64,000 nucleotides of DNA, taken from Dactylosporangium sp040689395 (GTDB lineage: Bacteria > Actinomycetota > Actinomycetes > Mycobacteriales > Micromonosporaceae). Below are positions 8,073 through 16,304 of the stretch, in pieces (positions within the stretch are counted from its first letter, which is position 1; every line of letters begins with the position of its first letter). The notes beneath the pieces are model-generated. The model saw only the letters and a list, made by a program, of their open reading frames with translations. It had not been told where the DNA came from and made no database searches. The translations under genes were made by a program, and so were the position numbers. The stretch is taken from the NCBI RefSeq assembly GCF_040689395.1, contig NZ_JBFAZX010000022.1, positions 1-64,000 on the forward strand. The letters run 5' to 3'.

Positions 8073-8556
8073 GCTCGCGCGACGATCCCTTCAGGTGTGC
8101 CCCGATTGTTCCACGTGAACCCAAACCCGCCCATGGCAGTCTGGCAGATGAGGATCACAGACCGGAGCCGGACGGCGACCCGCGGCGATCAAGATATGTG
8201 GAAAGTCATCCTGCTTTCGGGGGCTTTGCGTCGACTTGCGCAGCACTGATGCCGGTGCGAGCACACACGTCGAAGTGTTGAGGAAGGCCGATGGGAGCGG
8301 CGCTGAGCGGCGCGTATATCGCGCTCGCGGCCGGGCATCGCCATGGGCAGCGCCAGCGCCAAGGCCAAGCGGGCCCGGTTGGACCTACGTGCACACGGAG
8401 TCGCTGGTCCCGGGCGCGCAGGACCGCCTGGGTCGTGGGCCTGCACGGCCTGCGGGTCATCGCCGTGGCGGTAGCCGTCTGGTCGCGCTGGTGCCTGGCC
8501 ATGAACGCGACCCGGCCAGCGCTAGGTCTGGAGCTAACCCACTAGATCAGGATATG
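8073..8556. other. Intergenic region between divergently oriented neighbours' outer ends
   Basis: About 480 bases with no recognised gene. The part near 8073-8130 should hold the promoter of the minus-strand CNNM operon. Plus-strand open frames around 8236-8730 translate into low-complexity sequence and run through the tandem repeat, so I reject them. Confidence 0.4.
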
Positions 8557-8594
8557 TCGGGTTTGTCGCGGCACGGAGTGCTCGACAAACCCGA
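8557..8594. terminator. 12-bp hairpin preceding the tandem repeat
   Basis: TCGGGTTTGTCG pairs perfectly with CGACAAACCCGA (14-base loop). The right arm overlaps the first unit of the 14-bp tandem repeat. It lies about 240 bases beyond the stop of the minus-strand Fe-S reductase and could terminate transcription from it, but the association with the repeat is unusual. Confidence 0.45.
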
Positions 8595-8688
8595 ACCGCC
8601 CGGCCCGAACCGCCCGGCCCGAACCGCCCGGCCCGAACCGCCCGGCCCGAACCGCCCGGCCCGAACCGCCCGGCCCGAACCGCCCGGC
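8591..8688. repeat. Seven perfect copies of a 14-bp tandem repeat
   Basis: CCGAACCGCCCGGC is repeated seven times without spacer or mismatch, followed by degenerate copies to about 8760. The unit contains overlapping CG-rich partial dyads (CCGGGCGG/CCGCCCGG). Fourteen is not a multiple of three, so each unit shifts frame and the array is unlikely to be coding. Confidence 0.9.
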
Positions 8689-8831
8689 ACCGGCGAATCC
8701 GAGCCAACCCCGGCGGTCCGAACCGTCTAGGCCGATTCGGACCGCCCGGCGACTCCGCGGTCTTGGCGCCGCGGACCTGGGGTCTCACGGGAGGAGCGGT
8801 CGCAAGTTGCACGGACCGGAGCCATGAATCC

Positions 8832-11000
8832 CTATTTTTGTACGGCCCTCAGCAGCACCGACGCCACGTCCACGACCTCGACGTCGTCCGGGGCCGCGCC
8901 CGCGGACTTCTTGCCCGTGACGCCGTCGCCGAGCATCGTCAGGCAGAACGGGCACGCGACCGCCACCGTCTTCGCGCCGGTCGACAGCGCCTCCTCGACC
9001 CGCTCCACGTTGATCCGCTTGCCGATGCGCTCCTCCATCCACATGCGCGCGCCGCCGGCGCCGCAGCAGAAGGAGCGTTCCGCGAACCGGTCCATCTCCA
9101 CCAGGCCGGCCCCGTCCGTGGACGGGCCCGTGACCGCGCCGAGCACCTCGCGCGGAGGCGCGAAGACGCGGTTGTGCCGGCCCAGGTAGCAGGGGTCGTG
9201 GTAGGTGACGGTGCCGTCGAGCGGCTGGACGGGCGTGAGTTTGCCGGCCGCGACGAGCTGGGCGAGCAGCTGCGTGTGGTGAATCACGTCGTAGTGGCCG
9301 CCGAGCTGGCCGTACTCGTTCGACAGGGTGTTGAAGCAGTGCGGGCAGGTCGCCACGATCTTCTTCACGCCGGCCTCGTTGAGGGTCTCGACGTTCTGCT
9401 GGGCGAGCATCTGGAAGACGAACTCGTTGCCGATACGCCGGGCCGGGTCGCCGGTGCAGGTCTCGCCCTGGCCGAGGATGGCGAACTTCACGCCGGCCTC
9501 GTGCAGCAGCGTGGCTACGGCCCGCGTGGTCCGCTTGGCCCGGTCCTCGAAGGCGCCGGCGCAGCCGACCCAGAAGAGGTACTCGAAGTCGCCGTCGGTG
9601 ACCTCGGCGACGTTGGGCACCTCGAAGCCCAGCCCCTTGGTCCAGTCGTCACGGGTGGACTGGGCCGCGCCCCACGGGTTGCCCTTGTTCTCGAGGTTGC
9701 GCAGCATCACGCCGGCCTCGGTCGGGAAGTTCGACTCGATGAGGACCTGGTACCGCCGCATGTCCACGATGTGGTCGACGTGCTCGATGTCCACCGGGCA
9801 CTGCTCGACGCACGCGCCGCAGGTGGTGCACGACCACAGCACGTCCGGGTCGATGACGCCGAGCTCGTCGACACCGCCGATGAGAGGCCGCTCCGCCTCC
9901 GCCAGCGCCAGCACGTCGATCTTGGCCAGCTGCTCCTGGGTCGCCTTCTCCTCGCCGGTGAGCGTCTTGCCGCCGCCGGCGAGCAGGTAGGGCGCCTTCG
10001 CATAGGCGTGGTCGCGCAGGTTGAGGATCAGCAGCTTCGGCGACAGCGGCTTGCCGGTGTTCCAGGCCGGGCACTGCGACTGGCACCGCCCGCACTCGGT
10101 GCAGGTGGTGAAGTCGAGCATGCCCTTCCAGCTGAACTGCTCGACCTGGGCGACGCCGAACTGGTCCTTCTCCGGGTCGGCCTCCTCGAAGTCCAGCGGC
10201 TTGCCCTCGCTGGTCATCGGGCGCAGCGCACCGAGGCCCGAACCCTTCCGGTCGGGGTCGCGCTTGAAGAAGATGTTGAAGAACGCCAGGAAGCGGTGCC
10301 AGGCCACGCCCATCGTGATGTTGCTGGCGATGACGATGACCCAGGTCATCGAAATGATGATCTTGAACATCGCGATCAGGCTGATCGCGGCCGGCCAAGC
10401 CGGCAGCACCGAGCCCACCGCGTGGCTGACCGGCGCGGCCCAGGTCGGCCACTCCAGCTCGTGGTTGGCGGCCTTGAAGCCGCGAATGAAGAAGCCGCAG
10501 AGCAGGACGGCGAGGATCGTGTACTCGACGTAGTACGCCTGCCACATCGTCGAGCCGGTGAAGCGCGACCGCCGCCCCGGGTTGCTCGGCAGGTTGCGCA
10601 GCCGGACGCCGATCAGCACCAGGATGCCGACGAAGCCCAGCACACCGATCCACTCGGTGACCAGGCCATAGATGTTCCAGGCGCCGACCAGGGGCAGGCC
10701 GTTGGAGGGCTTGACGACCTCGAAGTAGGCCTCGATGACCAGCAGGGACAGCACGATGAACGCGATCATCACGAACCAGTGCGCGGCACCGACGACGGTC
10801 CACCGCAGCATCCGGGTGTGCCCGAGGGTCTCGACCAGCATGTTCCGCAGGCGCAGGCCCTTGTTGTCGCCGCGGGTCGGGTCGGGCTGACCCAGCCGCA
10901 CCACGGCCAGCATCCGCCGCACGGTGCGCACGACGAGAATCACCGCGACGACGGTGATGGCCGCCGCGACGCTCGTCGCCAAGATCTGCACTGCACCCAT
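8832..11000 (-). CDS. Membrane-bound Fe-S reductase, heterodisulfide-reductase-like
   Basis: The protein has 722 residues. About six membrane helices fill the first ~250 residues. Two 4Fe-4S ferredoxin motifs follow: CTECGRCQSQCP at about 296-307 and CTTCGACVEQCP at about 387-398. Two CCG cysteine-rich domains end the protein (GCAGAF near 486 and FCCGAGGARMW near 642). This layout matches the actinobacterial iron-sulfur-binding reductase of the GlpC/HdrD superfamily, thought to pass electrons between the quinone pool and a soluble partner. The open frame extends to 11063, but ATG 11000 has GGAGG eight bases upstream. It is monocistronic here; its electron partner is not evident. Confidence 0.88.
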   Translation of the reverse strand: MGAVQILATSVAAAITVVAVILVVRTVRRMLAVVRLGQPDPTRGDNKGLRLRNMLVETLGHTRMLRWTVVGAAHWFVMIAFIVLSLLVIEAYFEVVKPSNGLPLVGAWNIYGLVTEWIGVLGFVGILVLIGVRLRNLPSNPGRRSRFTGSTMWQAYYVEYTILAVLLCGFFIRGFKAANHELEWPTWAAPVSHAVGSVLPAWPAAISLIAMFKIIISMTWVIVIASNITMGVAWHRFLAFFNIFFKRDPDRKGSGLGALRPMTSEGKPLDFEEADPEKDQFGVAQVEQFSWKGMLDFTTCTECGRCQSQCPAWNTGKPLSPKLLILNLRDHAYAKAPYLLAGGGKTLTGEEKATQEQLAKIDVLALAEAERPLIGGVDELGVIDPDVLWSCTTCGACVEQCPVDIEHVDHIVDMRRYQVLIESNFPTEAGVMLRNLENKGNPWGAAQSTRDDWTKGLGFEVPNVAEVTDGDFEYLFWVGCAGAFEDRAKRTTRAVATLLHEAGVKFAILGQGETCTGDPARRIGNEFVFQMLAQQNVETLNEAGVKKIVATCPHCFNTLSNEYGQLGGHYDVIHHTQLLAQLVAAGKLTPVQPLDGTVTYHDPCYLGRHNRVFAPPREVLGAVTGPSTDGAGLVEMDRFAERSFCCGAGGARMWMEERIGKRINVERVEEALSTGAKTVAVACPFCLTMLGDGVTGKKSAGAAPDDVEVVDVASVLLRAVQK

Positions 11001-11153
11001 GCCGAAGCCTCCCACGGTCCAAGGCCTGAACCAATCCTCAGGTGACCTTAGCCCCTTTGTCACCTGCTGTTACTTGCAGGTAACGTGAAGTTGGTCGCAG
11101 CAAACGCTAGGCCACGGGACGCGCGGGATCGACTCCTGCACGGCAGATGTGAC

Positions 11154-11189
11154 ACATTCGCCCCCTCGGCGGGCCGAGGGGGCGAATGT
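11154..11189 (-). terminator. Terminator downstream of crgA
   Basis: A 17-bp perfect stem (ACATTCGCCCCCTCGGC with its complement) closes on a 2-base loop, ten bases beyond the crgA stop at 11199. It probably stops crgA transcription before it reaches the promoter region of the Fe-S reductase. Confidence 0.85.
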
Positions 11190-11198
11190 CTCAGTGGC

Positions 11199-11483
11199 TC
11201 AGCGCCACTTGGAGAAGACTCCGAGCGATGCCACCAGGAACCCGAAGCCGATGGCGAGGTTCCAGTACTTCAGATCGGCGAGCGCGGATAGCCAGTCGAC
11301 GTCGAAGAACCCCTGCGTGAGGTAATACGCCACCAGCCACGCGATGCCGACCACAACAAACGCCACCGCAAGCGCCGGCACCCATACTGGGCTCGGCCGC
11401 CGCCGGGCTGCCGCCGTCTCCTGCGGGCGTAGCTCCGCGGGGGGCGTGTAGACCTTCTTCTTGCGAACTGTCGACTTCGGCAC
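11199..11483 (-). CDS. crgA: Cell division protein CrgA
   Basis: The protein has 94 residues. It starts PKSTVRKKKVYTPP, the conserved N-terminus of CrgA, and has two membrane helices at about 34-58 and 73-92, the second ending in FSKWR. CrgA is a septation regulator in actinobacteria that interacts with FtsZ-ring and septal peptidoglycan proteins such as FtsI and Wag31. The GTG at 11483 has AGGAG seven bases upstream and gives the family length; the longer frame to 11516 does not. Location beside the pkn/pbpA/rodA block is the conserved one. Confidence 0.93.
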   Translation of the reverse strand: MPKSTVRKKKVYTPPAELRPQETAAARRRPSPVWVPALAVAFVVVGIAWLVAYYLTQGFFDVDWLSALADLKYWNLAIGFGFLVASLGVFSKWR

Positions 11484-11609
11484 GGCGCTCTCCTGGAGGG
11501 GTCGTCTGGCCAACACTATCCATTGACGCCGCCACCTCCGCCAGCGTCAGCCTGAATAATGTTCTGCGACTAGCGTAGTCAAGTCGGCACGCGCGTGCGG
11601 GGAGGGGTC

Positions 11610-12422
11610 GTGGTGGAGTACACATCGGGCGGCTCCTCGTGGACCCGCGCCATGCGCCGGCTCGGTCGCGCCATGCTGCCGCGCCGCCGCCCGGAGCGCA
11701 GTTTCGCCTGGTCGGTGCTCACTCCCGTGGTGTTCGCGGTGGCCGGGATGCTCTTTTCGCTCAGCGCCGCGACCGCCAAGGGCACCGATCTACGCGACGA
11801 TCGCCGGCCGGAGCTGACCAACTTGATCGGCGCGCGCAAGCAGGAGCTCGCCGCCTCCCGGGAGCGGGCCGCCCGGCTACGCGCCGAGATCGACACCCAG
11901 CAGCGGCGCCAGGCGGGCACCGACGGCCAGGTCGACGAGCAGCGCCAGCGCGGCGACGCCGAGCAGGCCGCCGCCGGGCTGACCGCCGTGCGCGGCCCTG
12001 GCGTGGTGGTCGTGCTCAACGACGCCCCGCGCCGCGCCGACGGCTCCCGCCCGGCCGGCGCCACTCCCGATGACCTAGTCGTTCACCAGCAGGATGTGCA
12101 GGCCGTGGTCAACGCGCTGTGGTCCGGCAGGGCCGAGGCGATGACGCTGATGGGTGTCCGGGTCATCTCGACAAGCGCGGTACGCTGCGTGGGTAACACG
12201 CTACTGCTCGACGGCCAGGTCTATTCGCCCCCGTTCGAGATCGCCGCCATCGGCGACCAGGCTGGACTTCAGCGTGCGCTCGAAGTCTCCGAGGGGGTTC
12301 GGTTGTTCAAGGAGGCCGCCGACACCTTCGGGCTCGGCTACCAGGTGCGTGTGGAGGCGGACGTGCAGGCCAAGGCGTATGACGGCTCGACGGCGCTGCG
12401 CGCCGCACGGTCCGGGTCGTGA
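11610..12422 (+). CDS. DUF881 family protein
   Basis: About 270 residues. A membrane-signal segment lies at about residues 33-57 (LTPVVFAVAGMLFSLSAATA). A coiled coil follows (about 65-120, with KQELAASRERAARLRAEI), then the DUF881 fold (GPGVVVVLNDAP, VHQQDVQAVVNALW, and GVRVISTSAVRCVG). DUF881 proteins are envelope-anchored, widespread in Gram-positives near division genes, and of unproven function. A GGGAGGGG Shine-Dalgarno at about 11599-11607 points to one of the GTG codons at 11610 or 11613, not the in-frame GTG at 11595. It is separated from the sortase by 15 bases. Confidence 0.82.
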   Translation: MVEYTSGGSSWTRAMRRLGRAMLPRRRPERSFAWSVLTPVVFAVAGMLFSLSAATAKGTDLRDDRRPELTNLIGARKQELAASRERAARLRAEIDTQQRRQAGTDGQVDEQRQRGDAEQAAAGLTAVRGPGVVVVLNDAPRRADGSRPAGATPDDLVVHQQDVQAVVNALWSGRAEAMTLMGVRVISTSAVRCVGNTLLLDGQVYSPPFEIAAIGDQAGLQRALEVSEGVRLFKEAADTFGLGYQVRVEADVQAKAYDGSTALRAARSGS

Positions 12423-12437
12423 TCGGGGTAGGCCGGC

Positions 12438-13487
12438 ATGGACCACCACCCCCACCCCCACCCCCGTCACCGCCCCCGTCACCGGGCACTCGATCAGGAC
12501 GACATCGCCACCGCGAGGCTGCCCCGCATCAGGGCTGAGGATCCGGGCGACGCGACCGCGATAATTCCGAAAGCCGCCCCCAACGCCGGCGAAACCGCCT
12601 ATATTCGGAAATTCGGTGAACCTTCCGCGGACCCGACCGCGGTGCTGAGGAAACGTCCGCCGAGGCCCCGGTCCGACAGGCCCGACGAACCCGCCCCGCC
12701 CACCCGCGAGGACCAGCCAAACGCAGCGGGGGCGCCCAAGGGCGCCATCGTGGTGCCACTGCGCCCGGTCCGCACCGAGGAAGGGTACCGGAGCGTGTAC
12801 TCCCAACACACCAGGAGAACGTTCGGCTCGGTCGCGCGCGCCATCAGCCGGGGCACGGGCGAGGTGCTCATCACCTTCGGCCTGATCGTGCTGCTGTTCG
12901 CCAGCTACGAGGTCTGGGGCAAGTCGGCGATCGTCGACGCGCACCAGGACGAGCTCAACCACCAGCTCGAGCAGCAGTGGGCGCAGCAGCCGACGGTGGG
13001 CCCCAGCGCGACACCGGCCGCGGCGAAGCCGCCCAACGGCGCCGTCATCGCCTCCGTGCACATCCCGCGGCTGAACAAGAAGTGGGCGATCGTGCAGGGC
13101 GTCACGCCGGCCGACATCCGCTACGCGCCGGGCCACTACCCGGACACGGCGATGCCGGGGCAGATCGGCAACTTCTCCATGGCCGGGCACCGCACGCCGG
13201 CCATCTGGTGGGACCTCGACCAGCTCAAGCCCGGCGATCCGGTGATCGTCAAGACGGCCACCACCTGGTATGTCTATCTGGTCACCGGCCACCAGGTCGT
13301 GCTGCCGACCGCCGTGCAGGTGGTGGCGCCCGTGCCCGACAAGCCCGGCGAGACGCCGACCAAGGCGATGCTGACGATGACCACCTGCAACCCGAAGTAC
13401 AACAACTACCAGCGGCTCGTCGTGCACGCCGAGCTCGGACGCAGCCAGCCCGTCTCCGCCGGCGACCCGGCCGAGTTGAAGGGCTGA
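12438..13487 (+). CDS. srtE: Class E sortase
   Basis: The protein has 349 residues with a long, proline-rich and charged cytosolic N-terminus (about 1-135; HPHPHP at the start), a membrane helix at about 145-162, and a C-terminal sortase domain (about 195-345). The catalytic triad is visible: His251 in MAGHRT, Cys317 in TMTTC, Arg326 in NNYQRLVVH. TMTTC-type active sites and position near crgA/pknB mark class E, which attaches LAXTG-type proteins (for example long chaplins in Streptomyces) to peptidoglycan. In this genome the chaplin-like protein at 41.4-43.2 kb has no visible sortase signal, so substrates lie elsewhere. Confidence 0.9.
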   Translation: MDHHPHPHPRHRPRHRALDQDDIATARLPRIRAEDPGDATAIIPKAAPNAGETAYIRKFGEPSADPTAVLRKRPPRPRSDRPDEPAPPTREDQPNAAGAPKGAIVVPLRPVRTEEGYRSVYSQHTRRTFGSVARAISRGTGEVLITFGLIVLLFASYEVWGKSAIVDAHQDELNHQLEQQWAQQPTVGPSATPAAAKPPNGAVIASVHIPRLNKKWAIVQGVTPADIRYAPGHYPDTAMPGQIGNFSMAGHRTPAIWWDLDQLKPGDPVIVKTATTWYVYLVTGHQVVLPTAVQVVAPVPDKPGETPTKAMLTMTTCNPKYNNYQRLVVHAELGRSQPVSAGDPAELKG

Positions 13488-13491
13488 GCGC

Positions 13492-13746
13492 GTGTACTCC
13501 TGGATCTGGCGGCACATCCCGTTCAAGCAGTGGCAGCTCAAAGCGCTGGTCTCGGCGATGCTCATCACCGGCGCCGTCGCTCTGCTGTGGTATGAGGTCT
13601 TCCCCGCCGTCGAGCCGATCCTGCCGTTCTACGACGTCCAGGTGGAGACCACCGACCCCGGCGCGGATCTGACCGTGGAAAGCCCGGCGCCGCCGCCATC
13701 GACGAGCCCCAAGGCCACAAAGCCGCCCGTTGTACTACCGAGTTAG
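13492..13746 (+). CDS. Small single-pass membrane protein, sortase-trpG intergenic gene
   Basis: The protein has 84 residues from a GTG, four bases after the sortase stop. One membrane helix lies at about 20-40 (LVSAMLITGAVALLWYEVF), followed by an acidic extracytoplasmic tail rich in Pro, Ser and Thr. Its compact placement in the sortase-trpG operon suggests a conserved accessory gene of this locus. I recognise no named family and give no function. Confidence 0.7.
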   Translation: MYSWIWRHIPFKQWQLKALVSAMLITGAVALLWYEVFPAVEPILPFYDVQVETTDPGADLTVESPAPPPSTSPKATKPPVVLPS

Positions 13747-14400
13747 GTGAGCCGATTGCGCGTCCTCGTCATCGACAACTATGACTCCTTCGTCTTCAAC
13801 CTGGTGCAGTACCTCGGCCAGCTCGGCGTGGAGTGCGACGTCCGGCGCAACGACGAGATCACCGTGGCCGAGGTCGGTGCGGCGAGGCCGGCCGGCGTGC
13901 TGCTCTCCCCCGGCCCGGGCACGCCGGAGCGGGCCGGGATCTGCATGGCGGTGATCGAGCAGTACGCCGGAAAGCTCCCGATCTTCGGCGTCTGCCTCGG
14001 CCACCAGGCGTTCGGCGCCGCGTTCGGCGCCACCGTGACCCGCGCCCCGGAGCTCCTGCACGGCAAGACCTCGCTCGTGGAGCACAAGGGCCAAGGCGTG
14101 CTCGCCGGGCTGCCGGACCCGTTCATCGCCACGCGGTACCACTCGCTCGCGGTCGTGGAGTCGACGCTCCCGCCGGAGATCGAGGTGACCGGCCGCACCG
14201 AGTCGGGCGTGGTGATGGCGATGCGCCACCGCGAGCTGCCGATCGAGGGCGTGCAGTTTCATCCTGAGTCGGTGCTCACCCAGGGTGGACACCTGATGCT
14301 GGCGAACTGGCTGGCCGTCTGCGGGCTGCCGGACGCGCTGGAGCGGGCACCGCAGCTCGTCGCCGAGGTCGAGGACCGGCGGCTCGCGGCGTTCGCCTAG
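13747..14400 (+). CDS. trpG: Anthranilate/aminodeoxychorismate synthase glutamine amidotransferase subunit
   Basis: The protein has 217 residues and is a class I glutamine amidotransferase. It opens with IDNYDSFVFNLVQYL, has the oxyanion segment SPGPGTPERAG, nucleophile Cys83 in GVCLGHQAFG, and His172/Glu174 in FHPESVLT. It releases ammonia from glutamine for the TrpE or PabB subunit in tryptophan or folate synthesis; which one cannot be told from sequence alone. The GTG start directly abuts the upstream TAG. Position between sortase and pknB is the usual actinobacterial arrangement. Confidence 0.93.
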   Translation: MSRLRVLVIDNYDSFVFNLVQYLGQLGVECDVRRNDEITVAEVGAARPAGVLLSPGPGTPERAGICMAVIEQYAGKLPIFGVCLGHQAFGAAFGATVTRAPELLHGKTSLVEHKGQGVLAGLPDPFIATRYHSLAVVESTLPPEIEVTGRTESGVVMAMRHRELPIEGVQFHPESVLTQGGHLMLANWLAVCGLPDALERAPQLVAEVEDRRLAAFA

Positions 14401-14419
14401 CGGATCCGGCTGTGCACAA

Positions 14420-14451
14420 CCCTGTGGATAACTGGCCAGTTATCCACAGGG
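14420..14451. promoter_or_regulatory. 32-bp perfect palindrome with two DnaA-box consensus sequences
   Basis: CCCTGTGGATAACTGG is followed at once by its exact complement. Each arm carries TGTGGATAA/TTATCCACA, the DnaA-box consensus, so two boxes face each other. The palindrome lies between the convergent trpG and pknB genes and could also form a terminator hairpin for both. Regulatory DnaA binding is inference. Confidence 0.6.
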
Positions 14452-14480
14452 CACGCAACGTAGTGACGCCTCGAAATTGA

Positions 14481-16220
14481 TCAGGGGCTCGCGCTGCCGC
14501 TCGGCTTGACCGACGCCGACCCCGACGGGCTCGGGGTCGGCCCCCCGCCGTCATCGAACTTGCCGATCCGCAGCACGATCGGATCGGTCTTGGCGTAGAC
14601 CTTGTTGATCGTCTTGCTCGCCCCGACCACGAGCCCGTCCTTCGACTGGTCGGTGATCGAGGTCGACTGCGTGCTGACGTTGGTGAAGCCGGCCTGCGTA
14701 AGCAGCGCCTCGGCCTGCGCCGGAGTCTTGTCGATCACGTTGGGCATGACCGCCTGATTGTTCTTCGACAAGTAGATCGTGACCGTCGCGCCCGGCTTGA
14801 CCTGGGTGCCGACCGGCGGGTCGGACTGGACAACCTCGTCCTTGGGCTCGACCGCGTCCTTGAAGTCGATGGCTGGTGTGAGGCCTGCCGCCCGCAGTTG
14901 CTGCACCGCGTCGTCCTTGCTGAACCGGATCACCGGCGGCACAGCCACCAGCGTCGGCTCGCCGCACACCGTGAAGTCGATCTGGGACCCCGGCTTGACC
15001 TGCTTGCCCGCCTCGGGGTTCTGCGTGAGCACGGTACCGGTCTGGCAGTCCTGGGAGGGGTCCTGCCGCGGGTCGCCGTTGAGTTTCGACTGCCGCAGCA
15101 CGCTGAGCGCCTCGGCCTGGGTGCGACCGGTGATCCTCGGCACCGGCACCGGCTGCTCCTTGTTGGCCAGATAGAGGCCGATCGACAGTGCGGCGACGGC
15201 GAGCAGGCCGAGCACGGTCAGCGCGACCACCACGCCGGTGGAGCTCTTACGCTTCTGCCGCTGGTTGGCGCGGGCAGGCTGGCGCGAGGCCGGCGGCGGC
15301 CGGTTGGCGGTGTTCTGCTCCGCCATGACCGAGGCCATCTCCTCCTCGGTCATCACCGGCGGCGCCGACACCGGGCGGCCGGCGGCGGCACGCAAGACGT
15401 CCGCGCGCATCTCGCCGGCGCTCTGGTACCGGTTGAGCGGGTTCTTCGCCAGCGCCTTGAGCACGACCGCGTCGATCTCGGGCGTGACATCGCGATTGCT
15501 GCTGCTCGGCGGCCGCGGGTCCTCCCGGACGTGCTGATACGCCACCGACACCGGGTTGTCCCCGACGAACGGCGGGTGGCCGCACAGCAGCTCGAACAGC
15601 ACGCAGCCGCTCGCGTAGACGTCGGAGCGGGCGTCGACGGGCTCGCCGCGGGCCTGCTCCGGCGAGAGGTACTGCGCCGTGCCGATCACCGCCGACGTCT
15701 GCGTCATCGTCGTCGCGCCGCTGGCCAGTGCCCGGGCGATGCCGAAGTCCATCACCTTGACCTGGCCGGTCTGCGTGAGCATCACGTTGCCCGGCTTGAT
15801 GTCGCGGTGGATGATCCCGTGCCGGTGGCTGAACTCCAGCGCGGCGCAGATGTCCGCGGTGATCTCCAGGGCCCGCCGGGGCATGAGCCGCCCCTCGGCC
15901 GCGAGCACCTCCTTGAGGGTGCGGCCGTTGACGAACTCCATGACGATGTACGGCAGTTCCTCGCCGGCCGGACCGCGCTCCTCGCCGGTGTCGTAGACGG
16001 CGACGATCGCGGGGTGGTTGAGGGAGGCGGCGTTCTGTGCCTCCCGGCGGAACCGCAACTGGAAGGTGGCGTCGCGAGCGAGGTCGGTGCGTAGCGTCTT
16101 GATCGCGACGTCGCGGCCGAGCCGCAGGTCGCGACCCCGATGGACCTCGGCCATTCCGCCATAGCCGAGCAACTCCCCGACCTGGTAGCGGCCGCCGAGG
16201 AGGCGCGGCTGGGCGGTCAT
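14481..16220 (-). CDS. pknB: PASTA-domain Ser/Thr protein kinase PknB
   Basis: The protein has 579 residues. The Hanks-type kinase domain covers about residues 8-270: Gly-loop GYGGMAEV, VAIK lysine, HRDIKPGN catalytic loop, DFG, and the GTAQYLSPEQ segment. A basic juxtamembrane linker and a membrane helix (about 325-350) follow, then about three PASTA repeats outside (from about 355 to 555) and a Ser/Pro-rich tail. The first PASTA has a cysteine pair. PknB senses muropeptides or lipid II and phosphorylates division and wall-synthesis proteins. ATG 16220 has AAGGA nine bases upstream; ATG 16241 is an alternative. Operon order with pknA, pbpA, rodA, pstP and fha genes is conserved. Confidence 0.93.
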   Translation of the reverse strand: MTAQPRLLGGRYQVGELLGYGGMAEVHRGRDLRLGRDVAIKTLRTDLARDATFQLRFRREAQNAASLNHPAIVAVYDTGEERGPAGEELPYIVMEFVNGRTLKEVLAAEGRLMPRRALEITADICAALEFSHRHGIIHRDIKPGNVMLTQTGQVKVMDFGIARALASGATTMTQTSAVIGTAQYLSPEQARGEPVDARSDVYASGCVLFELLCGHPPFVGDNPVSVAYQHVREDPRPPSSSNRDVTPEIDAVVLKALAKNPLNRYQSAGEMRADVLRAAAGRPVSAPPVMTEEEMASVMAEQNTANRPPPASRQPARANQRQKRKSSTGVVVALTVLGLLAVAALSIGLYLANKEQPVPVPRITGRTQAEALSVLRQSKLNGDPRQDPSQDCQTGTVLTQNPEAGKQVKPGSQIDFTVCGEPTLVAVPPVIRFSKDDAVQQLRAAGLTPAIDFKDAVEPKDEVVQSDPPVGTQVKPGATVTIYLSKNNQAVMPNVIDKTPAQAEALLTQAGFTNVSTQSTSITDQSKDGLVVGASKTINKVYAKTDPIVLRIGKFDDGGGPTPSPSGSASVKPSGSASP

Positions 16221-16304
16221 GTCGTGTCGTCCTTCGGTCATCGACTACTTACCTTGCCACGTCTTGCGACGAGAAGACATTCGGGTCGTTCCGGTCAGTC
16301 TGGA

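Noticed and set aside
8591..8688. Possible CRISPR array
   Set aside because: The 14-bp units are contiguous and identical; there are no spacers and no cas genes.
8763..11045. Long plus-strand frame opposite the Fe-S reductase
   Set aside because: It is a high-GC antisense shadow: the minus strand has ferredoxin and CCG motifs, the plus-strand translation is His/Arg/Gly-rich without domains.
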